Below, one piece after another: positions 7,286-14,555 of a stretch of 38,260 nt of DNA. Location: the IMG/VR virus record IMGVR_UViG_3300047564_000252, positions 1 to 38,260 of that record; one strand, given 5' to 3'. This stretch comes from a virus. The notes under the pieces were generated by a model. It did not search any database. It saw nothing but the letters and a program-made list of their open reading frames with translations, and was not told the DNA's origin. Position 1 is the first letter of the stretch, and every line of letters begins with the position of its first letter. The translations under genes were made by a program, and so were the position numbers.

Positions 7286-8628
7286 AAGAAATCATCGAAA
7301 AACTGGACGCAATCGAAGCGTCTAACGTCGCTGCTGTTGAGGCTGTCAAAGCCGAGGCCGTGGCTGCTGTCGAGGCCGCTAAGGCTGAAATGAGTGAGAA
7401 GGTTGCTGCTCTGGAAGCCAAAGTGGCGACCGTGCAGGCTCCCGCCATCATTCGTCCTATTGCCAAGACCGTTCGCACCGATGTGAACCGCGCAGTGCGT
7501 GAACAACTGTCTGGTTTCTACAAGTCGGGCAAGCAACTTGAGAAAGAAATCAAGATGTTTGCGGACGAGAGCCAGTATCAGGCTTACCTGACGGAAGCCT
7601 CTGCCCTTACCGCTGGCGGTGATGGCAAGGGTGGTCGTACTGCGTATGACCCGGTGTTCGTCGCTCTGCGTCTGCGTAACCCGCTGCGCGGCGTGTCGCG
7701 TACCGTGGCTACCGATGGTTCGTCGTATCAGTTCCGCGTCAAGACCGGCAACGCTGGCGCACAATGGGGCTATGCGATCCAGAACAACGGCGCAGGCACG
7801 ACTGAAGATACGTCGATTTGGCAACTGGTGCTGAAAGACATCAACGTGCAATTCCCGATCCGTACTGCGGCTCTGGACGATATTGATGGCCTTGAGGCTA
7901 ACGTCGTTGATGACATGCTGGCTGAGTTCTCTCAGGCAGAAGGTCTGTCGATGATTGTTAACAACGACCAGTCGGGCACTGGCACCTCGGTTTCTACCGG
8001 TGGCGCTGATGGCCTGCGCGGTCTGGATCAGTACGCTGGCGCAAACGCTACCTACACGGGTGGTACTTGCTCTACTGCGTCGTTTGGTTCGTCGGGCACT
8101 GGTTCTTCCAGCGGTCTGCACAACCTTGCGACCTACGACCAGTTGACCACGAACGCCAACACCGTTGGTGCCAACAACATCACCTACAAGGACGTTGTTA
8201 ACTTCGTGTACAGCCTGCCTCAGCAGTACTGGACCCCGGACGCTCGCTTCATGATCTCCCCGATCCTGCTGCAAGCAATCCGTGGCCTGACCGACACCAA
8301 CGGCGCTCCGATCTTCAACCGTAATGAAGGTCTGTCTGTCGAGGGTATCGTTGGTCAACTGATGGGCTTTGATGTGGTGGTGAACAAGTACCTTGACACC
8401 CCCTCGCAGACCTCGACTGGCGCTGCTGGCACCACTAGCCTGTACCCGATGTACTTCGCTGACTGGTCGCGCTTCCACACCATCGTTGATCGCCTCAACA
8501 TGGTGGTGCGTCGCTACGACCAGACGCTGCCCGGTTTCATCACTTTCTACGGTGAAAAGCGACTGGCAACGTCGGTTCGTGACCCGAACGCTGGTGTGCG
8601 CTACCGCAGCACAGGAACCGCTACCTGA
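7282..8628 (+). CDS. Major capsid protein 1, HK97 fold with delta domain (448 aa)
   Basis: Residues 1-50 are an Ala/Glu/Lys/Val coiled coil (delta domain) and about 1-110 are probably removed by the neighbouring protease. The HK97 core starts near LTAGGDGKGGRTAYDPV and contains DTSIWQLV, FPIRTAALDDI, MLAEFSQAEG, NNDQSGTG, the A-domain text FMISPILLQAIRGL, and the end GFITFYGEKRLAT. A Gly/Ser/Thr-rich insertion (about residues 254-275) may be a surface loop. Codon use is strongly biased to C/G-ending codons, typical of a highly expressed gene. The next gene is a homologous capsid protein, so the shell may be built from two related proteins. Confidence 0.95.
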   Translation: MKEIIEKLDAIEASNVAAVEAVKAEAVAAVEAAKAEMSEKVAALEAKVATVQAPAIIRPIAKTVRTDVNRAVREQLSGFYKSGKQLEKEIKMFADESQYQAYLTEASALTAGGDGKGGRTAYDPVFVALRLRNPLRGVSRTVATDGSSYQFRVKTGNAGAQWGYAIQNNGAGTTEDTSIWQLVLKDINVQFPIRTAALDDIDGLEANVVDDMLAEFSQAEGLSMIVNNDQSGTGTSVSTGGADGLRGLDQYAGANATYTGGTCSTASFGSSGTGSSSGLHNLATYDQLTTNANTVGANNITYKDVVNFVYSLPQQYWTPDARFMISPILLQAIRGLTDTNGAPIFNRNEGLSVEGIVGQLMGFDVVVNKYLDTPSQTSTGAAGTTSLYPMYFADWSRFHTIVDRLNMVVRRYDQTLPGFITFYGEKRLATSVRDPNAGVRYRSTGTAT

Positions 8629-8634
8629 TGAAAC

Positions 8635-8660
8635 GGGGGGACTACGGTCCCCCCTTTCTC
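8635..8660 (+). terminator. Stem-loop between the two capsid genes (terminator or attenuator)
   Basis: GGGGGGAC (8635-8642), loop TACG, then GTCCCCCC (8647-8654) forms an uninterrupted 8-bp stem followed by TTTCTC. A wider stem, GAAACGG (8630-8636) with CCGTTTC (8661-8667), could form instead or around it. The U-tract is short, so termination is probably partial. Placed seven bases after the first capsid stop, it could set the ratio of the two capsid proteins or protect the upstream message from decay. Confidence 0.7.
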
Positions 8661-8680
8661 CGTTTCACTTAGGAATTGAC

Positions 8681-9697
8681 ATGAGCATCACCGAAAAAAT
8701 CCTTGACGGCATCAAGCGGGCCATTCACGAAGGCAACAAACAGACGATTGATCTGCGTGAAGCCTCTGCGATCACCGGCTCGGGTTCTGGTGTCGGTGGT
8801 AATGTTGTTTTTGACGATGCGTTTTCTGTCCTGCGATACTCCAACCCGTTCCGTATGGGTTCGCGGCAGATTACTGTCTCTGGCTCTGACGCTCAGTTCG
8901 TCGCCAAGACGGGTAACGCAGCAAACTCTACGAATCCTTGGGGCTACACCTTCACCCCAAACACTGGCTCCCCCAACGTCGATACGTCGATTTGGCAGTT
9001 GCCGGTGCGTGTCATCGTTGCCCAACTCCCGATCCGCACTGCGGTGCTGTCAGATGTGAACAATCTGCCGGTTGAGTTGGTCGAGGACATGATGATGGAA
9101 TTCAGCCAACTTGAAGCCGCGTCGATGGCGGGCAACAACGATCAGGCTGGAAGCACGACCACTTCTACAGGCGCAACTAGCGGTCTGCGCGGTCTGGACT
9201 ACTACGCTAGTGGCGCAACGTCCGCTTTTGGCACCTCGGGCACCGCAATTACCAACGGCATCCATACGATTGCCACGGTGTCCCTTGGCGGCTCTGCGGT
9301 GACGTACAACAAGATTGTGGACGCGGCTAAAGCCCTGCCTGCACAGTATTGGGCGCTGCCGGGTACTGCTTGGCATATGTCGCCTGACATGATTCTTGCC
9401 CTGCGTCAGTTGAAGGACACGCAAGGTCTGCCGCTGTTCCTTGAGATCGGCGATAAGGATGGCGCGGCTATCGGCAACGTGTTTGGCTTCCCGGTGATTC
9501 CGAACCCGTACCTGTCGGCGGCTTTCCCGATCTATCTGGCTAACTGGCCCCGCTTCTTGACCATCGGTGACACCGAGCAGTTCAACGTGCAGATGTACGA
9601 ACAAACCGCTCCGGGCTTTGTGACCATGTTTGCTGAGAAGCGTATGGTTAGCACGGTCCTGAACCCGTTTGCCGGTGTGCGAGTGAGCGCAGCGTAA
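8681..9697 (+). CDS. Major capsid protein 2, HK97-fold paralogue without delta domain (338 aa)
   Basis: A clear paralogue of the preceding capsid protein. Shared landmarks in the same order are RYSNPFRMGSR (for LRNPLRGVSR), AKTGNA, DTSIWQLP, QLPIRTAVLSDV, MMEFSQLEA, NNDQAGST, GLRGLDYYA, AQYWALPG, MSPDMILALRQL, and GFVTMFAEKRMVS. Only about 30 residues precede the core, so the long coiled-coil delta domain is missing, as in a mature HK97 subunit. The start is ATG 8681 with AGGAA six bases upstream; an open frame extending to 8393 is an overlap artefact. Both copies look intact. It may occupy special positions in the shell, but that is inference. Confidence 0.93.
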   Translation: MSITEKILDGIKRAIHEGNKQTIDLREASAITGSGSGVGGNVVFDDAFSVLRYSNPFRMGSRQITVSGSDAQFVAKTGNAANSTNPWGYTFTPNTGSPNVDTSIWQLPVRVIVAQLPIRTAVLSDVNNLPVELVEDMMMEFSQLEAASMAGNNDQAGSTTTSTGATSGLRGLDYYASGATSAFGTSGTAITNGIHTIATVSLGGSAVTYNKIVDAAKALPAQYWALPGTAWHMSPDMILALRQLKDTQGLPLFLEIGDKDGAAIGNVFGFPVIPNPYLSAAFPIYLANWPRFLTIGDTEQFNVQMYEQTAPGFVTMFAEKRMVSTVLNPFAGVRVSAA

Positions 9698-10368
9698 TGG
9701 CAGCACAAGACTACATCATGGGCTACCCCTTTGCGGGGGTAACTCGTAATCCGTTCAACTACGTCAAGTTTGAGCAGATTGACCGCGATGTGGTCACGCC
9801 TTGGCTGACTTTGGACGAGATTTCTCAGCAGATTAATCTGTATGAAGACGAGTCTCAGGACGTTTATCTAAAGTCGCTAGAGTTAGCGGTGCGTCAGGCA
9901 GTAGAGGACTATCTTGGGCTGTCTATTTTCCCGGTGACGTACCGGGTTTGGTACGGGCCTGAGAGTCTGACTGCCACGCCTTGCGCCCTTGATTTGCCCG
10001 AAGTTAGCCAAAACCAATACCCGAATCAGTCGGGTGTCACGATTGAGGCTGTTAAATACTACAACTCAAACGTGCCGGCAACGATTACCACGGTTGCAAC
10101 AAATCAGTACCAGTACGATCCGACCGGCAATAAGGTAATTGTTCAATCCCTGCCGAGCGACATCAACAGCAACATGACTGCGCCGATCATTGTGGAATAC
10201 ACAACTGCGCCGAACCCGTTGCAGACGTACCCGGTCATCAAGCAGGCGGCTCTGTTGCTGTACACGCACTTGTACAACAATCGTTCTAACAGCACCGAGG
10301 CCAACCTGAAAGACATTCCGTTTGGCTTTACTGCCTTGCTGAAACCTTACAAACCACTAATCATGTGA
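9697..10368 (+). CDS. Head-tail connector / adaptor protein, HK97 gp6-like (223 aa)
   Basis: The phrase PWLTLDEISQQINLY followed by LKSLELAVRQAVEDYLG is the usual opening of HK97 gp6/SPP1 gp15-type adaptors (LDEAKxHLR...LLxxAxxxIExYLG). The end, YPVIKQAALLLYTHLYNNR and IPFGFTALLKPYK, also fits this family. A beta-rich insertion (about 90-165) makes it longer than the classic 100-residue form. It would form the ring beneath the portal. It shares one base with the capsid stop. A homing endonuclease gene follows it and separates it from the next connector gene. Confidence 0.8.
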   Translation: MAAQDYIMGYPFAGVTRNPFNYVKFEQIDRDVVTPWLTLDEISQQINLYEDESQDVYLKSLELAVRQAVEDYLGLSIFPVTYRVWYGPESLTATPCALDLPEVSQNQYPNQSGVTIEAVKYYNSNVPATITTVATNQYQYDPTGNKVIVQSLPSDINSNMTAPIIVEYTTAPNPLQTYPVIKQAALLLYTHLYNNRSNSTEANLKDIPFGFTALLKPYKPLIM

Positions 10369-10370
10369 CT

Positions 10371-10910
10371 ATGTATTACACATACGTTCATGTTACCGCT
10401 GATACTGGCAACATTTTTTATGTTGGCAAAGGTACTGGTCGTCGCATGAATCGACGCGATGCCAGAAATCAGCACTGGTGGAATGTGGTCAACAAGCACG
10501 GATATAAAGTACAAAAACTCGCTGATTGGTCTAGTGAAGCAGAAGCGTTTGAGCATGAAAAAGTATTGATTTCGTGCTTCAAGGACATGGGCTTCAAGTT
10601 GGTCAATCAAAGTAGCGGCGGCGATGGTAATGATGCCGCAGGCGGGTTGTCATTCAAAGGCAAAAAGCATACAGAACAAGCAAAACTGAAATGCAAAGTT
10701 GCCAACCTTGGCAAAAAAGCATCAGAAGAAGCCAAGCAAAAAAACAGACAAAAGCATCAAAAACAAATAAAAATCAATGGCATCATCTATCCTAGTTGGC
10801 ACGATGCAAGTGTCGCAACAGGTATCCCTGTCGGAAGTTTGTCGTGGTTGATGAAACCAACAAAGAGAACAAAGAAGTGGGTTGGCTTTGTTGTTGAAGC
10901 GGTCATGTAA
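10371..10910 (+). CDS. GIY-YIG homing endonuclease with NUMOD modules (179 aa)
   Basis: The nuclease domain shows the GIY equivalent YTYVHV, the YIG equivalent FYVGKG, the catalytic Arg in GRRMNRR, the Glu in FEHEKVLI, and the Asn in KLVNQSSGG. A NUMOD3-like segment follows (FKGKKHTEQAKLK, then GKKASEEAKQ) and a NUMOD1-like helix-turn-helix ends it (INGIIYPSWHDASVATGI). The gene interrupts the connector genes: its start overlaps the gp6-like stop and its stop overlaps the next ATG. GTG 10365 is an alternative start. Its DNA is rich in A, unlike the head genes, as expected of an inserted selfish gene. Confidence 0.9.
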   Translation: MYYTYVHVTADTGNIFYVGKGTGRRMNRRDARNQHWWNVVNKHGYKVQKLADWSSEAEAFEHEKVLISCFKDMGFKLVNQSSGGDGNDAAGGLSFKGKKHTEQAKLKCKVANLGKKASEEAKQKNRQKHQKQIKINGIIYPSWHDASVATGIPVGSLSWLMKPTKRTKKWVGFVVEAVM

Positions 10911-11254
10911 TGTCGATCAAGCGATACGAAAACATCCGCATCAATTCGCTGACTTTTGACAAATCGGCGTTTGGTGAGCAAACCACAACTATTACAAAGT
11001 GGTTTGACACCCGTGCGCTGGTGTCGGATGTGGCTAATAGCCTGCGTATTTCGGAGAGATATCGTGTCTACCAAGACATGACCAACTTTATGATTAACTA
11101 TACGCTAAACGCCAAAACGATTGTGAACAGGCAAGACCTGTACTCAATCACATGGCGCGGGCATGATTGGCGTATTACTGACGTTCGTGAAACCAACGAC
11201 CGGCAACACGTTATTTTGATGTGCTACCGGACTGACCCGGTGACGGCGGTGTAA
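10910..11254 (+). CDS. Head closure / head-tail joining protein (114 aa)
   Basis: A small beta-rich protein in the position of SPP1 gp16/HK97 gp7-type stoppers, after the gp6-like adaptor and before the tail terminator. The phrase LYSITWRGHDWRITDVRETNDR matches the joining-protein pattern of a beta strand ending in W/I-x-I-x-x-V-x-x-x, and the end ILMCYRTDP is typical. About 110 residues is the family norm. It is set apart from its partner gene only by the homing endonuclease gene. The call rests on order and pattern and is moderately sure. Confidence 0.7.
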   Translation: MSIKRYENIRINSLTFDKSAFGEQTTTITKWFDTRALVSDVANSLRISERYRVYQDMTNFMINYTLNAKTIVNRQDLYSITWRGHDWRITDVRETNDRQHVILMCYRTDPVTAV

Positions 11255-11673
11255 TGGCGGCGCAACTTAACCCGGTCAATTACGGTCAGGCTATTCAGTA
11301 CCAACTGAGCCAGATCGTCACGCCCGTGCCCGTGTACGCGGCGTTTAACCGAAACTTTGCCACGCAACCTAAGTTCATCACTTGGACGCTGAGGAACGTG
11401 CACCAGCCGGTCTATACAGGTCCGGTGCAATCCGTAAAAGGCATTGACCGTCCTGTTTTTCAGATCAGTATTTACACCCAAGTGATTGAGGATGGTTTCA
11501 CTATTTCCAATCAAATACTACAATCTTTGCACGGTTATAGCGGGTTGTTTGGCGGGCCTACTTATGGGTTCAACATCAGCAAAGCAGATGTGATGTGGCT
11601 TTACAACTCGTATGACAACGAAGAAAAATTGGCGCAAATCTTCTTAGATTGCATCTTGGACATTCCAGCATAA
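11254..11673 (+). CDS. Tail terminator / tail completion protein (139 aa)
   Basis: Located just before the tail-tube genes, as expected for the HK97 gp10-lambda gpU-type terminator. The pattern VPVYAAFNRNF, then FITWTLRNVHQPVYTG, then PVFQISIYTQ resembles the DUF3168-type fold (beta strand with PRVTWQxxxxxxxxx...xxxQIDVWA). The rest is a helix and strands ending LDCILDIPA. It would cap the tail tube and bind the head stopper. The stop of the upstream gene overlaps its ATG by one base. Confidence 0.65.
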   Translation: MAAQLNPVNYGQAIQYQLSQIVTPVPVYAAFNRNFATQPKFITWTLRNVHQPVYTGPVQSVKGIDRPVFQISIYTQVIEDGFTISNQILQSLHGYSGLFGGPTYGFNISKADVMWLYNSYDNEEKLAQIFLDCILDIPA

Positions 11674-11703
11674 GACACTTGTTTAACTTACTGGAGAATT
11701 GAA

Positions 11704-12198
11704 ATGGCGATTCCAAACAAAGTGTTGCCCGGTTTTAGTGCGGCGCTTTATGCTCAGTCCGGTGCAACTCCGACTGTGCTGACTAATACGCAATTGGCTA
11801 CTTGGGCTAACGTGTCGGCAATTGCTATCACGGCAAACCTGTTGCCTGTGGAAGCAGTGCCTGCCTTTGGCATGGACGATGCAATGGCGAACTACTCCGT
11901 TGCAGGGTCGCGTCAGTCTGACAAGATTCCCACGCAGTCCGCACCTACTTCCATGTCGATTACTGCTGCATGGAACCCGGCAGACACGCAACTGTTGGCA
12001 ATGCGGGCAGACGCAGAAAACGGCACGATTGACCGCACGTTTGTGGTGACTGCAAGTGATGGCACCAACATCGTTGCATATGCCTTTAACGGTCGAGTTG
12101 GCAACTTCCAGATTGATGCCCAACCCGGCGCAGAAGCCAAATGCAATTTCACTGTTCACCCGCGTGGAAACCAGTACGGCTGGTCCAACAACACCTAA
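11704..12198 (+). CDS. Major tail tube protein, copy 1 (164 aa)
   Basis: The protein is Ala/Thr/Gly/Asn rich with tube-protein features: an N-terminal KVLPGFSAALYAQ, the loop VEAVPAFGMDDAMANYSVAG, and the end QPGAEAKCNFTVHPRGNQYGWSN, a beta-rich fold of the size of siphophage tube subunits. It sits between the tail terminator and the chaperone genes, the normal place for the tube. The start has GGAG eight bases upstream. Copy 2 follows after ten bases. Over the last 116 residues the two copies differ at only 11 positions, but their first 47-55 residues diverge. Confidence 0.85.
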   Translation: MAIPNKVLPGFSAALYAQSGATPTVLTNTQLATWANVSAIAITANLLPVEAVPAFGMDDAMANYSVAGSRQSDKIPTQSAPTSMSITAAWNPADTQLLAMRADAENGTIDRTFVVTASDGTNIVAYAFNGRVGNFQIDAQPGAEAKCNFTVHPRGNQYGWSNNT

Positions 12199-12208
12199 GA
12201 GGTAAATC

Positions 12209-12727
12209 ATGGCACTTCCGAATAAAGTCCTTCCCGGTTTTAGTGCAGCCCTCTGGATGCAGAGTGCTGCTACTCCCACGCCTCTTAGCACTGCCAACCT
12301 GTCTGTCTGGTCGGCACAAGTGGCTACGATTGTCGGCACTGCTGCTGGTGGCACTGGTGCTGCTGGTGTGCAACTGCCTGTTGAGGCTGTTCCTGCTTTC
12401 GGCATGGATGACGCGATGGCGAACTACTCTGTCGCTGGTTCGCGTCAGTCGGACAAAATCCCGACCCAATCCGCTCCGACCAGCATGAGCATTACGGCAG
12501 CGTGGAATCCCAACGATTCGGCACTGCTGCAAATCCGCTCAGACGCCTATAACGGCACCGTAGACCGCACGTTTGTGGTGTCGGCATATGACGGCACCAA
12601 CACCGTCGCTTATGCGTTTAACGGGCGCGTAGGCAACTTCCAGATCGACGCGCAGCCGGGTGCCGAGGCGAAGTGCAACTTTACGGTGCATCCGCGTGGC
12701 AACCAGTACGGTTGGAGCAACTCGTGA
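12209..12727 (+). CDS. Major tail tube protein, copy 2 (172 aa)
   Basis: A tandem paralogue of copy 1, with the same start (ALPNKVLPGFSAALWMQS) and an identical 46-residue block (codons at 12374-12511). Thirty of those 46 codons differ synonymously from copy 1. This marks an old duplication with both copies under strong purifying selection, rather than a recent repeat. A Gly/Ala-rich stretch (GTAAGGTGAAGV) replaces the variable part of copy 1 and adds eight residues. AGAGGT lies just upstream of the ATG. The tube may be a hetero-polymer, or one copy may form a special ring; neither can be told from sequence. Confidence 0.85.
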   Translation: MALPNKVLPGFSAALWMQSAATPTPLSTANLSVWSAQVATIVGTAAGGTGAAGVQLPVEAVPAFGMDDAMANYSVAGSRQSDKIPTQSAPTSMSITAAWNPNDSALLQIRSDAYNGTVDRTFVVSAYDGTNTVAYAFNGRVGNFQIDAQPGAEAKCNFTVHPRGNQYGWSNS

Positions 12728-12918
12728 AACTTGCTGACGCTGTAAAAATGCTGACCGCAGTGGAGGGCGATCTCGCCCTTGCTGCGCGAGGCATTGAAGT
12801 CGATCAGAAAGAACTTGCTGCTGCCTTGGCTAAGGCTAACGCCGACAGTGCCGAGGCAGTAGTAATGCGTATGCTTGTGAAAGCGGCGCAACCTGAACCG
12901 GCACCGCCTGAAGAATAG
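12724..12918 (+). CDS. Small helical protein after the tail tubes (64 aa)
   Basis: The GTG at 12724 overlaps the stop of tube copy 2 in a GTGA, so translation is probably coupled; an in-frame extension to 12673 would run inside the tube gene and is rejected. The protein is one Ala/Lys/Glu-rich helical stretch (KLADAVKMLTAVEGDLALAA) ending in an acidic proline tail (AAQPEPAPPEE). No family is recognised. By position it may help tail assembly. Confidence 0.6.
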   Translation: MKLADAVKMLTAVEGDLALAARGIEVDQKELAAALAKANADSAEAVVMRMLVKAAQPEPAPPEE

Positions 12919-12923
12919 ATAAG

Positions 12924-13145
12924 ATGACGACAATACAAAACACGAATGATCTGCTGACATTCCTAGAGCGTCAAGCAGAACAAAGGCCAGATTGGTTTGG
13001 TTGGAAGCAGCAAAAACTGACCGCAATCAGTCTGATCCACGACATTGCGGCGCGTCATGCAAGTACCATGAGTCCACAGCAAATTGTGGACTATGTGGTG
13101 TTGCTTAATCAAACGATCTACGAAAAGATCATCAAGGTCAAATAA
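12924..13145 (+). CDS. Small hypothetical tail-module protein (73 aa)
   Basis: An all-helical protein with several aromatic residues (ERQAEQRPDWFGWKQQK) and a mainly hydrophobic end (IVDYVVLLNQTIYEKIIK). There is no signal peptide and no convincing membrane segment. It starts six bases after the preceding stop and ends in a one-base overlap with the gp10-like gene. I do not recognise it. Its place between tube and chaperone genes suggests an accessory role in tail building. Confidence 0.6.
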   Translation: MTTIQNTNDLLTFLERQAEQRPDWFGWKQQKLTAISLIHDIAARHASTMSPQQIVDYVVLLNQTIYEKIIKVK

Positions 13146-13714
13146 TGGGCGGCGTATCCATCAAACTTGAGGGTTTGGGGGATGTGACCGCAGCGTTTGA
13201 CTCCCTAGCCGCTGAGATTGGCGACAAAAAAGCCAACAGCAAAGTTTTGGTTCCTGCTGCACGGGAGGCAATGAAACCAGTTCTTACTGCGGCGCAACAA
13301 AATGCTCCCGTTGACAGCGGTGCTTTGCGGATGATGCTTCAGGTTGAGGCCCGCAGGCCCACCCGCAGAGATAGACGCAGCAAATACATCACCGAATCCG
13401 ATAACGTCATTGCGTTAGTTACTACTGCTTCAGGCAAAAAGATGAAGCAATGGAACGAGGCAATGGGAACGGAAAAAGGCCGCGCAAGGATTCAGCGCAG
13501 GCTCAAAAAAGCCGGGATGACTTCCGAACAAATCCGGGAGTTCAAAGGGTTCAAGAGTGACGCACGGGCTGTAGCGCAAGAGTTTGGCACGGCGCGTAAC
13601 CCTGAGCAGCCGTATCTGCGTCCTGCCTTAGAGGCGAACGCGCAGACTACTGTAAACAGACTAGCGGCAATCTTGAAGCGCCGCATTGAACAATACAAGG
13701 CAAAACAGAAATGA
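13145..13714 (+). CDS. HK97 gp10-like tail component (189 aa)
   Basis: Fits the HK97-gp10 family: an N-terminal KLEGLGDVTAAFDSLAAEIG, the diagnostic NAPVDSGALRMML, and the terminal VAQEFGTARNPEQPYLRPAL then EANAQTTVNRL. The middle (about 65-130) is Lys/Arg rich and longer than in HK97 itself. In HK97 the gp10 gene precedes the tail tube; here it follows both tube genes, a local reordering. The family acts at the head-tail or tail-terminator interface, although its exact role differs between phages. Confidence 0.8.
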   Translation: MGGVSIKLEGLGDVTAAFDSLAAEIGDKKANSKVLVPAAREAMKPVLTAAQQNAPVDSGALRMMLQVEARRPTRRDRRSKYITESDNVIALVTTASGKKMKQWNEAMGTEKGRARIQRRLKKAGMTSEQIREFKGFKSDARAVAQEFGTARNPEQPYLRPALEANAQTTVNRLAAILKRRIEQYKAKQK

Positions 13715-14193
13715 GCAAACTCTCTAGCGCACTTGGCGCAAACTACGAACAGAAACGCCGCGATTTCCTGACCCGCAAGTTTGAACTTGGCGGGCATACG
13801 TTTAAGGTACGGATTCCCTTGGTATCGGAATCGGATGCCATTTACAAGCGCATTACAGAACCCAACGAGGCGCGTGTAGAAGAACTGTACAAACAGATGG
13901 CAGAGCCGCTGATGCAATATAAAGATGTTGCTGGCGAGGAATTTGAGTTCAAGGATGGCGACATTCTTGTACAGGGCAAAAGTCTACGGGAAGCAGCCAA
14001 GATCAAAGCGCAAACCGAGACACGGATTGTCGAGTACATCAAGTTGTTGGTTCCAGAAATGGAAGGCGCAAGCCTAGAAAACCTAACTTACGAGGATGTG
14101 GAGTCCGAGTGGCCCCTAAGTGTGCAGTTGACTTTGTGCGAAAAGATTGGGGAAGTGATTAGTCCCGGATACAAGGAAACGCGGGGAAACTAA
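13711..14193 (+). CDS. Tail assembly chaperone, gpG-like (160 aa)
   Basis: In size and position it corresponds to lambda gpG (140 aa), just before a gpT-like frame and the tape measure. The beta-rich start (GGHTFKVRIPLVSESDAIYK) and helical acidic remainder fit this role. The reading frame ends RGN-stop, with the slippery heptamer GGGAAAC (14184-14190) placed as G-GGA-AAC directly before the TAA. A minus-one slip there joins it to the next frame, giving a fusion of about 281 residues. gpG and gpGT coat the tape measure during tail polymerisation. Its ATG shares four bases with the upstream stop. Confidence 0.8.
   Translation: MSKLSSALGANYEQKRRDFLTRKFELGGHTFKVRIPLVSESDAIYKRITEPNEARVEELYKQMAEPLMQYKDVAGEEFEFKDGDILVQGKSLREAAKIKAQTETRIVEYIKLLVPEMEGASLENLTYEDVESEWPLSVQLTLCEKIGEVISPGYKETRGN
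14184..14190 (+). other. Programmed -1 ribosomal frameshift site (GGGAAAC)
   Basis: The heptamer has the form X-XXY-YYZ in the reading frame of the gpG-like gene (codons GGA AAC, then TAA). It differs from the lambda G/GT site GGGAAAG only in the last base. The minus-one frame is open from 14163 to 14555, with the previous stop in that frame at 14160-14162, so slippage is possible only in the short window where the heptamer lies. The stop codon directly after it may add to pausing. Confidence 0.85.
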
Positions 14194-14555
14194 TTGGCTC
14201 GTTAAGGTCGCAAGTTGAAGCGGCAATGATCTTTAACGGGCATACGCACGACTCCATAGCCGCATTAGATGACTTAACTATGCTGCAAATTCAGACCATG
14301 TATGCAGATGGGGTCATCGGAACTCATAAAACCATTGAACTTTTAGGCACTCTAATTAACGGGGTGTTTAACTACATGCGCCCTGCTGGAGCGCCAGCAT
14401 ATCAACTAGCCAAGATTATTAGTTCCGCTTACGATTATCTTTACCCGCCACTGTCTCCTGAGCAGCAGAAAAAAGCCGCAAGTGATGGGTTGCTGGCGTT
14501 CATGATGCAAGCGCCGGGATTTAACGCAGACATGATGAAGGCAAAAAATGGCTAA
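14190..14555 (+). CDS. gpT-like extension of the tail chaperone, made by -1 frameshift (121 aa in fusion)
   Basis: After the slip the fusion continues L-I-G-S-L-R-S-Q-V-E-A-A-M-I-F and runs to 14555, adding 121 residues. An ATG at 14226 exists but has no convincing ribosome site, and the first 12 codons of the open frame lie before it, as expected for a frameshift product. The segment is helical, with a hydrophobic core (IELLGTLINGVFNYM) and the end GFNADMMKAKNG. Total fusion length (about 281) is close to lambda gpGT (279). The stop overlaps the tape-measure start by eight bases. Confidence 0.8.
   Translation, partial: LIGSLRSQVEAAMIFNGHTHDSIAALDDLTMLQIQTMYADGVIGTHKTIELLGTLINGVFNYMRPAGAPAYQLAKIISSAYDYLYPPLSPEQQKKAASDGLLAFMMQAPGFNADMMKAKNG

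Noticed and set aside
7192-8478. 428-codon minus-strand open frame over the first capsid gene
   Set aside because: Strong C/G codon bias of the capsid gene suppresses stops on the other strand. The translation is rich in Arg, Ser and His with no domain.
8393-8680. Upstream extension of capsid paralogue 2
   Set aside because: This part overlaps the end of capsid 1 in another frame and codes for Arg/Thr-rich noise; ATG 8681 has a good ribosome site.
11683-12405. 240-codon minus-strand frame over the tail-tube genes
   Set aside because: Shadow of the tube genes; low-complexity Arg/Cys/Ser content and no start signal.
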